Shown: positions 29,565-39,954, counted from the first letter of the stretch. The stretch: DNA of 64,000 bases from Deinococcus sp. Leaf326 (GCF_001424185.1 NZ_LMOM01000076.1:105879-169878); one strand, 5' to 3'. Program-made: numbers and translations. The notes: generated by a model not told the origin, from the sequence alone.

Positions 29565-31184
29565 ATGAAGTTTAGCCCCTTGCTGTCGCGTTCCGCATCC
29601 CGGAAAGCCCCCCTGTTCCTCGCCCTTAGCGCCGTTCTGCTCTGCGGAACCGCATCGGCGCAGCAGCGGGGCGGCACGCTTACCGTCGGCCTGAGCTACG
29701 ACATCGACACCCTCAACGTCTATTCCACTGGCTACCTGGGAGACGTGCAGGCCACGGTCGTCGAGGGTCTGCTGGCGCCGGACAAGAACGCCAACTACGT
29801 TCCGGTGCTTGCCACGGTCGTTCCGACCCTCAAGAACGGGGGCATCAAGCTCAGTGCCGACGGCAAGAAGATGACCATCACCTACAAGCTGCGGCGGGAC
29901 GTGAAGTGGTCTGACGGCAAGCCGTTTACCAGCGCCGACGTGAAGTTCACCTGGGAAGCCATCAAGAATCCCAAGTTCACGGCCGAGTCCAAGGATGGCA
30001 GCGAGGACATCGAGTCCATCACGACGCCCGACGCCTACACGGCGGTCGTGAACTACAAGCGGGTCGCCCCCGACTACGCCAGCACGCTGTTCACCTTCGG
30101 CATCTTCCCGAAGCACGCCCTTGAAGGGAAGGACCTCAATACCGACGTCTACAACGAAAAGCCCCTGGGCACCGGACCGTTCAAGGTCAAGGAGTTCCGC
30201 CGGGGCCAGTACGTGATCGTCGAGCGCAATCCCTTCTACTGGCGCAAGGACAGCAAGGGCGTGCAGCTGCCCTACCTCGACCAGATCGTGTTCAAGATCA
30301 TTCCCGACAGCAATACGCTCGTCACCCAGCTCAAGTCCGGCGAAATCCAGATGACGTCCTCGGTGCCCTACGCCCAGGTCACGCAGCTCGACGCCGTGCC
30401 GGGCATGAACATCGTCAAGAACAACGTCCTGAGCTGGCAGCACCTCGACTTCAACTTCAAGGGGCCGGCCTCGCTGCGTGACCTGAACGTCCGTCAGGCC
30501 TTCGCCCACGCCATCAACAAGTCGGCCATCTCCAAGGCCCTGGGCGGCTACCCCATTCCGCTGGACACGGTGGTCGTGCCCGTATTCGCCGCCAGCAACA
30601 AGAACGTCCCCAAGTACCCCTACAACCCCGCCCGCGCCAAGGCCCTGCTCGACGCCGCAGGCTACAAGCCGGGTGCCGACGGCATCCGCGTGAAGAACGG
30701 CGAGCGCCTGAGCTACAAGATCCTCGTCCAGGCCGGCCGCGCCAACGACGAACTCGCGCAGCAGGTCATCATCAGCAGCCTCAAGGCGGTCGGCATCGAA
30801 CTCGTGCCCGACAACAAGACCGGGGTGGCCTTCCGCGAGGCGCGCTACAAGGGCGGCTACGACGTGTTCTACAGCGGCTGGATCACGAGCGCCGATCCGG
30901 TCTACAGCGTGTTCTTCAAGACGGGCGGCGTGAACAACGGCCAGGGCTTCAGCAACGCCCGTATCGACGCGCTGCTCGACCGCGCCGAGAACACCCTCGA
31001 CCCGGACATCCAGAAAAAGGCGCTCATGGACTTCCAGGTGGAACTGATGCGCCAGCTTCCGACCATTCCGGTCACGACCAACGTGTCCGTGATTGCTGTG
31101 AGCGACAAGCTGGGCAACTTCGTTCCCAACCCGACGAACATGACCAACTTCGTCGACACGAGCGCCTGGTACATCAAGAAGTAA
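29565..31184 (+). CDS. Peptide-type ABC substrate-binding protein (family 5)
   Basis: A 539-residue extracytoplasmic binding protein of the DppA/OppA family. A signal peptide spans about residues 1-32 (LFLALSAVLLCGTASA then Q). Mature features are GGTLTVGLSYDIDTLN, LRRDVKWSDGKPFTSADVKF and NEKPLGTGPFKVKEF, family-5 hallmarks. A strong AGGAGGT precedes the ATG. It heads a ten-kilobase plus-strand operon with two permeases and six catabolic genes. DppA-family proteins bind peptides, opines, haem, nickel or sugar derivatives, so the ligand must be inferred from the enzymes: an amide or peptide-like compound. Confidence 0.92.
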   Translation: MKFSPLLSRSASRKAPLFLALSAVLLCGTASAQQRGGTLTVGLSYDIDTLNVYSTGYLGDVQATVVEGLLAPDKNANYVPVLATVVPTLKNGGIKLSADGKKMTITYKLRRDVKWSDGKPFTSADVKFTWEAIKNPKFTAESKDGSEDIESITTPDAYTAVVNYKRVAPDYASTLFTFGIFPKHALEGKDLNTDVYNEKPLGTGPFKVKEFRRGQYVIVERNPFYWRKDSKGVQLPYLDQIVFKIIPDSNTLVTQLKSGEIQMTSSVPYAQVTQLDAVPGMNIVKNNVLSWQHLDFNFKGPASLRDLNVRQAFAHAINKSAISKALGGYPIPLDTVVVPVFAASNKNVPKYPYNPARAKALLDAAGYKPGADGIRVKNGERLSYKILVQAGRANDELAQQVIISSLKAVGIELVPDNKTGVAFREARYKGGYDVFYSGWITSADPVYSVFFKTGGVNNGQGFSNARIDALLDRAENTLDPDIQKKALMDFQVELMRQLPTIPVTTNVSVIAVSDKLGNFVPNPTNMTNFVDTSAWYIKK

Positions 31185-31193
31185 GTGTCTGGA

Positions 31194-31221
31194 AGGGGGG
31201 CCGTGCGTGCGCGGCCTCTCT
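31194..31221 (+). other. Intercistronic stem between binding protein and permease
   Basis: AGGGGGGCCG (31194-31203) can pair with CGGCCTCTCT (31212-31221), ten pairs including two G-U, with an 8-base loop. It sits between the binding-protein gene and the first permease gene. Such stems in ABC operons often raise the receptor-to-permease ratio by attenuation or mRNA protection. Confidence 0.45.
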
Positions 31222-31243
31222 ACTGGGCTGAGGGGACCTGACC

Positions 31244-32197
31244 TTGAACCTGAACTATCTGATCAAACGGACACTGGGAACCATCCCGCTGCTCCTGGGG
31301 GTCTCGCTGATCTTGTTCGGCGTGCTGCACCTGGCTCCGGGGACCCCCATGGACGTCTATGCCGACAACCCCAGCGTGTCCCAGGAAGCCCTCGACCAGA
31401 TGAAGGTGGCCCTGGGCCTCGATCAGCCCCTACCCGTGCAGTACACCAAATGGGTTACGGCCTTCGTGACGGGCGAGTGGGGCTACTCCATCCGCACCTC
31501 GCGCCCCGTCACGACCGAGATCGCCGAGCGGCTGTGGCCGACCATCCTGCTGGGCGGGTCGAGTTTTCTGATCGCGCTGCTCGTGGCCGTGCCCCTGGGC
31601 ATCCTGAGCGCCGTGCGCCGCTACTCCTCGGTGGACTACGGCATCACGTTCATGTCCTTCCTGGGCATCAGCATGCCGGTGTTCTGGCTGGCCCTGATGC
31701 TGCAACTGCTGTTTTCCGTCCACTGGCGGATTCTGCCCTCGGCCGGAATGCAGACCATCGGCGACAATTCGCTGCTCGACCTGCTGCGTCACCTGCTCAT
31801 GCCCGCCCTGATCCTGGCGTTCGCCAGCGTCGCCGGCTGGAGCCGCTACATGCGGTCGAGCATGGTCGAGGTCCTCAGCCAGGACTATGTTCGCACCGCC
31901 AAGGCCAAGGGCCTCACCGAGCGCAAGGTGGTCTACCGCCACGCCCTGCGCAACGCCCTGATTCCAGTCATCACGGTCGTCGCCCTGGATTTTGCCGGCA
32001 TTCTCGCGGGCGCCGTCATCACCGAGACGATCTTCGCCTGGCCGGGCATCGGGCGGCTCTTCATCGAGAGCATGAACGGACGCGACTATCCCGTGTTGCT
32101 GGCCCTGATGATGCTCGGCTCGTTTGCGCTGGTCGTCAGCAACGTGCTGGCCGACCTGGCCTACGCCGCCGCCGACCCGAGGATCCGTTATGACTGA
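31244..32197 (+). CDS. Peptide-type ABC permease (DppB-like)
   Basis: A 317-residue inner-membrane permease of the DppB/OppB type with about six helices. The EAA loop that contacts the ATPase is visible (SQDYVRTAKAKGLTERKVVY, RHALRNALIPV), and the C-terminus carries ETIFAWPGIGRLFIESMNGR. The start is a TTG at 31244 (LNLNYLIKRTLG) with GAGGGGACC upstream. It overlaps the next permease by 8 bp. No ATPase gene occurs in this operon, so energy must come from ATPases encoded elsewhere. Confidence 0.92.
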   Translation: MNLNYLIKRTLGTIPLLLGVSLILFGVLHLAPGTPMDVYADNPSVSQEALDQMKVALGLDQPLPVQYTKWVTAFVTGEWGYSIRTSRPVTTEIAERLWPTILLGGSSFLIALLVAVPLGILSAVRRYSSVDYGITFMSFLGISMPVFWLALMLQLLFSVHWRILPSAGMQTIGDNSLLDLLRHLLMPALILAFASVAGWSRYMRSSMVEVLSQDYVRTAKAKGLTERKVVYRHALRNALIPVITVVALDFAGILAGAVITETIFAWPGIGRLFIESMNGRDYPVLLALMMLGSFALVVSNVLADLAYAAADPRIRYD

Positions 32198-33089
32198 CCC
32201 CGCTCTTCCGGGCCACGCCGCTGCGCAGCCGGCGCGGCGCCAGACCCACGACTCGCCCTGGCACCGCTTCCTGCGCCACTTCCTCAAGCACCGCCTCGCC
32301 CTCGTGAGCCTCGGGGTTCTCCTCATCCTGGGTCTGCTGGCCATCCTGGCGCCTTACCTGACGCCCTACACCTTCGACGGGCAGGACCTCGACATCATCG
32401 GCACGCCGCAGCCGCCCAGCCGCGAGCACCTCATGGGCACCGACGAACTGGGCCGCGACGCCTTCACGCGGGTGCTGTACGGCGCGCGCATCTCGCTGTC
32501 GGTAGGCATCAGCAGCGCGCTCATCGCCACCGTGCTGGGCACCTTCGTGGGCGCGCTCTCGGGGTACTACCGCGGCTGGACCGACACGCTGCTCATGCGC
32601 TTCACGGACGTCGTGCTCTCTATTCCCCTACTGCCCCTGGTCATTCTGGTCAGCGGCATGATCCGCCCGAGCGTCACGCTGCTCGTGTGCATCATCGGCG
32701 CCCTGGGCTGGATGGGCACGGCCCGCCTGATCCGGGGGCAGTTCATGAGTCTGCGCGAGCGCGAATACGTCGAGGCCAGCCGGGCGCTGGGCGGCAGCCA
32801 CAGCCGCATCATGTTCCGCCACATCCTCCCCAACGCCATCGGACCGGTGGTCGTCTCCACGACCCTGGCGGTCGGCGGCGCCATCATGCTCGAAAGTGCG
32901 CTGAGCTTCCTCGGCCTGGGCGTCCAGCCGCCGACTCCCACCTGGGGCAACCTGCTGAACTCGGCGAGCCAGTGGCTCCAGGGCGCGCCGTGGCTGGCCG
33001 TCTTTCCGGGGCTGATGATCCTGATCACCGTCCTGGCCGTCAATTTCCTGGGTGACGGACTGCGCGACGCCCTCGACCCCCGGTCCTGA
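32190..33089 (+). CDS. Peptide-type ABC permease (DppC-like)
   Basis: A 299-residue permease of the DppC/OppC type: a cytoplasmic N-terminal segment, the first helix HRLALVSLGVLLILGLLAIL, then MGTDELGRDAFTRVLYGARI, a hallmark of DppC. The EAA motif is REYVEASRALGGSHSRIMFR, HILPNAIGPVV, and the C-terminus ends GDGLRDALDPRS. The start at 32190 overlaps the DppB-like gene. It pairs with that permease to form the membrane channel. It is followed 58 bp later by the first enzyme gene with its own AAAGGA ribosome site. Confidence 0.92.
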   Translation: MTDPALPGHAAAQPARRQTHDSPWHRFLRHFLKHRLALVSLGVLLILGLLAILAPYLTPYTFDGQDLDIIGTPQPPSREHLMGTDELGRDAFTRVLYGARISLSVGISSALIATVLGTFVGALSGYYRGWTDTLLMRFTDVVLSIPLLPLVILVSGMIRPSVTLLVCIIGALGWMGTARLIRGQFMSLREREYVEASRALGGSHSRIMFRHILPNAIGPVVVSTTLAVGGAIMLESALSFLGLGVQPPTPTWGNLLNSASQWLQGAPWLAVFPGLMILITVLAVNFLGDGLRDALDPRS

Positions 33090-33147
33090 GCTTCCGGGCC
33101 GCCCCCCCTTCCGTTTCTCCTGATTCACCGCAGTAAAGGAACCCAAC

Positions 33148-34227
33148 ATGAAGATCACCATTATTGGGGCCGGCGCCATCGGCGGCCTCGCGGGCGCCTA
33201 CATGTCCGCTCAGGGCCACGACGTCACCCTCACCGACCGCTGGGCCGAGCATATCGACGCCCTCAAGACCGGAGGCCTGCTGGTCGACGGCGTGCGCGGA
33301 GAGCAGCATTTCGCGGTCAAGGCCCTGCACCCCCACGAACTGACCGGCCCGCTGGAATGCGTCATGATCGCCACGAAGTCGCAGCACAGCCTCGAAGCGC
33401 TCGAAAGCGTGCTTCCCCTGTTCGGGCCGGACACGTTCGTGGTGTCCTACCAGAACGGCTTCAACGAGCCGGACCTGATCGCCCGGCTTCAGGCCGCCGG
33501 ACTGGGCGGCGCCGAACGGGTCATGGGCAGCATCCCGAACTACGGCGGCGCCCTGGTCGACCCGGGCCACATCGAGTTCGTTCACGAGGGCCCCATCCAG
33601 CTCGGCGAGATGACCGGCGAGCGTACCCCCCGCCTGCTCGAACTCGCCAAATGTCTGGAGGCCCTGACCGAGGTGCAGCTCTCGGACAACATCTGGGGCC
33701 AGATCTGGGCCAAGGAGGTCTACAGCGCGCAGGTGGTGTTCAGCGCCCTGGTGAACGCGCCGATCACCGATAGCCTGGGCAACGAGCGCTATGCCCGCGT
33801 GGCCGGAGCGGTCGTGCGTGAGGCCCTGGAGATCGCGGAGGCCAACGGCATACAGGTCGAGGCCTTCGATTTCTTCGACCCGGCGAACTACAAGCCCGGC
33901 ACACCTGGGGAGACCCAGAAACTTCTCGACAACATCACCCACGCCATCTGGCTGCTCAAGAAGGACCAGAAGCCGCAGGCCCACACCTTCAAGAAACGTG
34001 GCAGCGGCATCTGGTGGGACATCGTGTACCGCAACCGGCCCAGCGAGGTGCGGTCCAGCAACGGCAAACTCATCGACTTCGGTCAGCGGGTCGGGGCCGA
34101 CACCCGGCTCAACGCAAGGATGTGCGAGATGATCTACGAGATTGAAGAGGGACAGCGCGAACTGGGCTTCCACAACTACGACGAGCTCGAACAGTACGTC
34201 CAGAGCCTCGGCAAGGCCCTGCCATGA
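33148..34227 (+). CDS. Ketopantoate reductase-like (ApbA/PanE family) oxidoreductase
   Basis: A 359-residue member of the ketopantoate reductase family: N-terminal Rossmann motif GAGAIGGLAG, the central VMIATKSQHS and SYQNGFNE segments, and the C-terminal helical domain with IWAKEVYSAQVV, where the Lys is the usual catalytic one. It is about 50 residues longer than typical PanE. Because it lies in a catabolic operon and not with pantothenate genes, I read it as an NAD(P)-dependent 2-hydroxyacid or related dehydrogenase and not as true PanE. It overlaps the next gene by 4 bp. Confidence 0.8.
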   Translation: MKITIIGAGAIGGLAGAYMSAQGHDVTLTDRWAEHIDALKTGGLLVDGVRGEQHFAVKALHPHELTGPLECVMIATKSQHSLEALESVLPLFGPDTFVVSYQNGFNEPDLIARLQAAGLGGAERVMGSIPNYGGALVDPGHIEFVHEGPIQLGEMTGERTPRLLELAKCLEALTEVQLSDNIWGQIWAKEVYSAQVVFSALVNAPITDSLGNERYARVAGAVVREALEIAEANGIQVEAFDFFDPANYKPGTPGETQKLLDNITHAIWLLKKDQKPQAHTFKKRGSGIWWDIVYRNRPSEVRSSNGKLIDFGQRVGADTRLNARMCEMIYEIEEGQRELGFHNYDELEQYVQSLGKALP

Positions 34228-35375
34228 GCGCGCCCGCCAAGTTGGGCGTCGGCGTGATCGGCGCGCACGCCTGGGCCGAGTCCGCCCACCTGCCCGGGTA
34301 CGCGGCCTACGACCGCGTGGACCTCGTGGCGATCTGCGACACGGTGCCCGAGCGGGCGCAGCGCCTCGCCGAGCTCTTCGGCGTGCGCCGGGTCTACACC
34401 GACTACCGCGAACTGCTGGCCGACCCGGACGTGCAGATGGTCGACGTGTGCACCCCCACCGAGACCCACCTGCCCCTGAGTCTGGCCGCCATCGCCGCCG
34501 GCAAGCACGTCCTGAGCGAAAAGCCACTGGCCCACGACGCCGCCGACGCCTTCATGGCCGCCCGCAAGGCGCGCGAGGCAGGCGTGCGGACCAAGCTCGG
34601 GTTTACGTTCCGGTATTCCCCGGCCATCCGGCAGATTCAGCGCTGGATTCAGGACGGCACGCTGGGCGAGATCTACCACGTGCACGGCCTGGAACAGAAC
34701 AGCCAGTTCCTCGATCCGTACTACCCGCTGCGGCAGGTGCCCAGCGGCGCGGAATTCAGCCGCCTGATTCCCTCCTCGGTGGTGGGCTACGGCTCGCACC
34801 TGCTGGACCTCGTGCGCTGGTGCGCGGGCGAATACAGCAGCGTCATCGGCAGTATGAGCAACTTCGTGCCGCGCCGCGTCGTGCGGGGCTACGGCGAGGG
34901 CCTTCAGGACATCAACGTCGAGGACGGCACGGTTGCGCTCGCCGAGTTCGCCAGCGGCGCGCAGGGCATCTTGCAGACGAGCTACGTGGCCATCGGCAAC
35001 TATCCCGGCGTGGAACTGCGGGTGTACGGCAGCAAGGGTGCGGCCGTGGCGCGGCTGGTCGAGGAAAACGGCGTGGCCGAAACCCTGCGCTTCGCCACTG
35101 CCGACCAGGTCGAGTTCCGGGACGTGCCCCTGCCGGAGTCGGCCTACCCGCCCGGCACCACCCTGAACACCCCCTGGCCGGAGCTGTACTACCGCAACCT
35201 CGTGCGGCATTTCGTGGACGAGATTCTGGACGGTACCCCCGAGGAATGCACCTTCTACGACGGCGCCAAGAGCCAGGAAGTCGTCAACGCCATCGTGCAG
35301 TCGTCAACCGAACGCCGATGGGTGGACCTGCCGCTGTACCCCGAAGAACAGCTCGCGCCGGTGGCTGCCCTGTGA
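34224..35375 (+). CDS. Gfo/Idh/MocA family oxidoreductase
   Basis: A 383-residue NAD(P)-dependent oxidoreductase of the Gfo/Idh/MocA family: the N-terminal Rossmann fold (GVIGAHAWAESAHLPGYAAY), the family signature SEKPLAHDAADAF containing the catalytic Lys, and a C-terminal alpha/beta substrate domain. Substrates are usually sugars, inositols or related polyols, although opine-like and amino-acid-derived substrates also occur in the family. ATG at 34224 overlaps the previous stop, and its own TGA overlaps the DUF885 GTG. The residue GAHAWAE replaces the usual GxGxxG pattern only partly, so cofactor preference is uncertain. Confidence 0.85.
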   Translation: MSAPAKLGVGVIGAHAWAESAHLPGYAAYDRVDLVAICDTVPERAQRLAELFGVRRVYTDYRELLADPDVQMVDVCTPTETHLPLSLAAIAAGKHVLSEKPLAHDAADAFMAARKAREAGVRTKLGFTFRYSPAIRQIQRWIQDGTLGEIYHVHGLEQNSQFLDPYYPLRQVPSGAEFSRLIPSSVVGYGSHLLDLVRWCAGEYSSVIGSMSNFVPRRVVRGYGEGLQDINVEDGTVALAEFASGAQGILQTSYVAIGNYPGVELRVYGSKGAAVARLVEENGVAETLRFATADQVEFRDVPLPESAYPPGTTLNTPWPELYYRNLVRHFVDEILDGTPEECTFYDGAKSQEVVNAIVQSSTERRWVDLPLYPEEQLAPVAAL

Positions 35376-37009
35376 CCTCACCGTCTGCTCTCGTCGACCG
35401 GTATCTGGCGTTCCACGGGCAGTTTCGCCCGGTCGACCTGACCTTCATGGGCCTGCCCGGTCATGACCACCGCCTGCCCCCAGCTGGCCCGGACGTGGCC
35501 GCGCAGGAAGGCGCAGCCCTGGAGACCCTGCAGGCCGAACTTGAGCAGGTACTCGCGTCCCCCGCCTCCAGGACGCCGGGAGAACAGACGGACCTGCGCC
35601 TGCTGGACGGGCAGCTCCGGCACCTGCGGGCCGAGCTGGACCGTGCGCCGAGATTTCGCAACCCCGCGTGGTACACCGGCGAGGCGGCCTTCGGGCTCAT
35701 CTCGCTGCTGCTGCCGCGCCCGGACGGCTCGGCGCAGGAAGTGCAGGTGGGGTTGCAGGGCCGTCTGGAGGAGCTGCCCCGATTCTTCGGCGAGGCGGCA
35801 GAGCAGCTCGTTCAGGCCGCCCTTCCGGCCGACTGGTCGACCCGCGCGGCCCAGGAGGCCAGGGCGCTGGCCCGGTTTCTGAGCGAGGAGCTGTGGCTGC
35901 ACCCGGACGTGACGCGCGTGCCGGCACTGGTGGCCGCCGCCGAGCGAGGGGCCGCCGCGGCCCTGCATCTGGCCGGGCGACTCCAGGGTGAGCTGAGCGG
36001 GCAGCCGGACGTGCCGGTGGCCTGCGGCGAGGCGCACCTGGAGCTGCTCATGAGACAGGTTCACGGTCTGCCGTTCGGGCCGCGCGAGGCCCTGGCACGG
36101 GCCGAGGCGGCCTTCATGCGTCTGAGCGACGAACTGACCGAGGACGCCCGCGCCTTCGGCCAGGACTGGAGGGAAGTGCTGCGGGGTCTGGACGCCGTGC
36201 GCCCCGAGCCGGCTACGCTGGTGGCCACCTACGAGTACTGGCACCGGCAGGCGCTGGAAGCGGCCGAGGCCAACGGCCTAGTCACGGGGGCGCAGGACTA
36301 CGACCTGACCTTCACGCCCATGCCCGCCTGGGCGCGTCAGGTGTCCAGGGAGCTGTATTTCCTGTTCTACCGGTCGCCGGCTGCGGCGCGCGCCGGGCAG
36401 GGCAGCGTGTACTGGGTGGTGGAGGACGAGCCGCTGCCCAGCGTCAGCTTCATCAAGCTGGTGCACGCCGTCCACCACGGCTCGGTCGGGCACCACACCC
36501 AGAACGCCTTCGCCCGCCGGGCCGAGTCCCGGCTCGCCCGCCTGGGCGGCACGGACGGCGCGCTCGGGCTGGTGTTCCTGAGTTCCGGCACGGCGGTCGA
36601 GGGCTGGGCCTGCTACGCCGAGGACCTGCTGCTCGAAGCGCCCGGGTTCTATACCCCCGAAGAAGCCCTGATGCTCAAGAGCTTCGAGCGGCGCAACGCG
36701 GCGTGCTGCGTCGCCGACCTGCGCCTTCACATGGGCGACTGGAGCCTGGAAGACATGCGCGACTACTACCGCGCTGAGGTCGGTTTCCCCGAAGCCCGCG
36801 TCTGGGGCGAGAGCACCCGCAACAGCATGTTGCCGGCGACCCGCCTGATGTACTGGCTCGGTACCGAACAGATCCGCGCGCTGCGGGCTGCCTCGCCCGG
36901 CCACCCCCGCGCCGTCCACGACTGGGCGCTGAGCCATGGTCACGCGCCCATCCACTGGCTCACGCCCGACGACGTTCCCCGCCCCCTACTCCACGGAGGT
37001 CTCTCGTGA
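35372..37009 (+). CDS. DUF885 paralogue with altered zinc motif
   Basis: A 545-residue protein of the DUF885 group. Where the family has HExxPGH, this one reads HHGSVGH (His368, His369, His374): the spacing of the two outer histidines is kept but the Glu is His. Two further His residues are close by (His365, His375). The downstream ERRNAACCVADLRLHMGDWS region is a DUF885-like helix containing probable metal-contacting residues. No signal peptide. GTG at 35372 overlaps the Gfo/Idh/MocA stop; the longer frame from 34142 lies inside upstream genes. It is the second DUF885 protein of this cluster and may have a shifted activity. Confidence 0.78.
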   Translation: MTSPSALVDRYLAFHGQFRPVDLTFMGLPGHDHRLPPAGPDVAAQEGAALETLQAELEQVLASPASRTPGEQTDLRLLDGQLRHLRAELDRAPRFRNPAWYTGEAAFGLISLLLPRPDGSAQEVQVGLQGRLEELPRFFGEAAEQLVQAALPADWSTRAAQEARALARFLSEELWLHPDVTRVPALVAAAERGAAAALHLAGRLQGELSGQPDVPVACGEAHLELLMRQVHGLPFGPREALARAEAAFMRLSDELTEDARAFGQDWREVLRGLDAVRPEPATLVATYEYWHRQALEAAEANGLVTGAQDYDLTFTPMPAWARQVSRELYFLFYRSPAAARAGQGSVYWVVEDEPLPSVSFIKLVHAVHHGSVGHHTQNAFARRAESRLARLGGTDGALGLVFLSSGTAVEGWACYAEDLLLEAPGFYTPEEALMLKSFERRNAACCVADLRLHMGDWSLEDMRDYYRAEVGFPEARVWGESTRNSMLPATRLMYWLGTEQIRALRAASPGHPRAVHDWALSHGHAPIHWLTPDDVPRPLLHGGLS

Positions 37010-37689
37010 CCCTGAGCACCGAAGAACGCCGCGACCTGCGGCAACGCTACCTGAAGGTCGACACGGCCAACGTCGCCGACATCCTCGACGAACTCGGCCA
37101 CACCGACCTGGGCCTGAGCGCCGACTTCTGGCCGATCCGCCAGCGCCTGGAGAAGATGGCCGGCTGGGCCTACACCATCCGGGGCCAGCTCACGCCGTAT
37201 CCCGGCACTGGGGACCCCAAGAAGATGGAGGCGGTCGGCGGCATTGGCCCGGACGAGCTGAGTGTCTGGAGCGGCGGCGGGGCCGAGGGCATCTGCTTTT
37301 TCGGCGAACTGATCGCGCGCGGCATGCAGTACCGGGGCAGTGTGGGCGCCCTCGTCGACGGCGGCATCCGGGACATCGAGTGGCTCGACCGTATGGATTA
37401 CCCGGTCTTCGCGCGCTACCGCACGCCGGTGCAGTCCATCGGGCGCTGGCAGGTCAACGCCTGGCAGGTGCCGGTCTACCTGCCGGGAGCAACCTCCAAG
37501 CACGTGACTGTCCGGCCCGGCGACTTCATCCTGGCGGACTTCGACGGGGCCATCGTCATTCCGGCGGAACTGGCCGCCGAGGTCCTCGTCAAGGCCGAGG
37601 CCCTGACCGAGAAGGAAAGCCAGATCCGCGCCGATCTGGAAGCCGGAGCCACGCTGCCGGACGTCCTCGCGCGCTATGGGCACGTATGA
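37006..37689 (+). CDS. RraA-like aldolase/decarboxylase
   Basis: A 227-residue RraA/HMG-aldolase superfamily protein. The metal and substrate motif is clear: GMQYRGSVGALVDGGIRDIE, with Asp of DGGIRD, and the preceding GEL of FFGELIARG. Members include 4-hydroxy-4-methyl-2-oxoglutarate/4-carboxy-4-hydroxy-2-oxoadipate aldolase and oxaloacetate decarboxylase, which cleave or decarboxylate oxo-acids. In this operon it probably acts on a 2-oxo- or hydroxy-acid intermediate produced by the dehydrogenases. A strong GGAGGT precedes the GTG start, and the gene overlaps both neighbours by 4 bp. Confidence 0.88.
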   Translation: MTLSTEERRDLRQRYLKVDTANVADILDELGHTDLGLSADFWPIRQRLEKMAGWAYTIRGQLTPYPGTGDPKKMEAVGGIGPDELSVWSGGGAEGICFFGELIARGMQYRGSVGALVDGGIRDIEWLDRMDYPVFARYRTPVQSIGRWQVNAWQVPVYLPGATSKHVTVRPGDFILADFDGAIVIPAELAAEVLVKAEALTEKESQIRADLEAGATLPDVLARYGHV

Positions 37690-38464
37690 ATCTCTTTCCC
37701 ACGCCGACCTCGGCGCTCGTCACGGCGGCCAGCAGTGGCCTGGGCTTCGCCACGGCCATGGAACTGGCCCGCGAGGGGGCCTCGGTGGCCCTGTGCTCCC
37801 GTGACCTGGCCCGCGCCCAGGCGGCAGCCCAGGAGATCACCGCGGCCACCGGCGCGGCTGTCGTCGCCCTGGAGGCCGATGTCCGTGACGCCGAAGCCTG
37901 CCGCCGGGTGGTCGAGGAGGCCGCCGGCGCGCTCGGGGGCCTGAACGTGCTCGTCTGCAACGCCGGAGGGCCGGCGCCCGGCGGGTTCGAACGTTTCGAC
38001 GACGCGGCCTGGACCGAGGCCTTCGAGCTCACGCTGATGAGCACGGTGCGCCTCACCCGCGCGGCCCTGCCGCACCTGCGGGCCGGAGGCGGGCGCATCC
38101 TGACGATCGTGAGCTCCAGCGTCAAGCGGCCCCTCCCGAACCTGACCCTCTCGAACGTGCTGCGGCCCGCCGTGCACGGCCTGATGAAGTCGCTGAGCAC
38201 CGAACTGGCCCCCGACATCGCGGTCAACTGCATCGCGCCGGGCCGCGTCCTCACCGAACGCATCCAGGAACTCGACGAGGCGCGCGCCTCCCGCGAGGGC
38301 CGGACCTGGGAAGAGGTCCGGGCGCAGACCGAGCGCGAGATTCCGCTCGGCCGCCTGGGCGACCCGGCCGAGTTCGGGCGGGTGGCGGCCTTCCTGTGTT
38401 CTCCGGCGGCCTCGTACATCACCGGCAGCACGGTGCTTGTGGACGGCGGGGCGGTGACCAACCT

Positions 38465-38468
<4 letters not shown>
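37686..38468 (+). CDS. Atypical short-chain dehydrogenase/reductase
   Basis: A 260-residue SDR-fold protein. The N-terminal coenzyme region reads [16 protein letters not shown], close to the TGxxxGxG motif but with Ala for the first Gly. NNAG is replaced by CNAGGPAPG. The catalytic Ser region is present (IVSSSVKRP), but the YxxxK motif is not: the segment reads [16 protein letters not shown], with Ser and Arg at the aligned positions. This pattern matches a known SDR subgroup lacking the canonical tetrad. It may be a reductase using other residues or a non-classical enzyme. It is coupled to its neighbours by 4-bp overlaps. Confidence 0.82.
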
Positions 38469-39550
<1,082 letters not shown>

Positions 39551-39557
39551 GCAGCAG

Positions 39558-39611
39558 ACCGGCCCTCTGACGGCCGGTGGGCCGGCTGCCGCTCAGGGCA
39601 CAGCCGGCCCA
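39558..39611 (+). terminator. Tandem hairpins ending the catabolic operon
   Basis: ACCGGCC (39558-39564)/GGCCGGT (39572-39578) and TGGGCCGGCTG (39578-39588)/CAGCCGGCCCA (39601-39611) are perfect stems of 7 and 11 bp, with loops of 7 and 12 bases. They start 8 bases after the aminopeptidase stop. No U-run is present. Confidence 0.6.
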
Positions 39612-39688
39612 CCGGCGGTCGAGAGGCCCAGGGACCGGGCGTGGAGCCCCACCTGGTCTTCCCGCACAAACCCGGAGCCTGTCCAGCG

Positions 39689-39887
39689 TCACTCGCTCAG
39701 GGCGGCCAGCAGGTCCAGGCCAGGGGGTTCCGGTTGGTGCTGACCCCGCGGGAGACGAGTTGCTGGAGCGCGGCATCGAAGGTAACCCGAGGGCCCATCA
39801 GCCGAAAGCTGCCGGAAGGGTATCGTTCGCCGCCAGAGCCGAGTGGGAGAGCAGGGCGGCCGTCAGCAGGCAAAGGTGGAAGCCCAT
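39689..39887 (-). pseudogene. Possible frameshifted small secreted protein
   Basis: From an ATG at 39887 the minus strand encodes a good signal peptide (MGFHLCLLTAALLSHSALAA) but stops after 29 residues. The adjacent frame continues with a protein-like segment (SGSFRLMGPRVTFDAALQQL, VSRGVSTNRNP), and the third frame gives LDLLAALSE before a stop at 39689. Read together they would make a ~65-residue secreted protein broken by two frameshifts. This is pattern recognition only; no homologue is known to me. Sequencing error is an alternative. Confidence 0.3.
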
Positions 39888-39941
39888 GCTCCATTTGACC
39901 GGCTGGCCTGCGGCCACTCAAGCCCACTCGCGGGCGACCGG

Positions 39942-39947
39942 TAGAGT
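39942..39947 (+). promoter_or_regulatory. Leaderless -10 element (TAGAGT)
   Basis: TAGAGT ends seven bases before the GTG at 39955, with no Shine-Dalgarno. It supports the GTG as the true start of the serine hydrolase. Confidence 0.5.
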
Positions 39948-39954
39948 GGGAACG

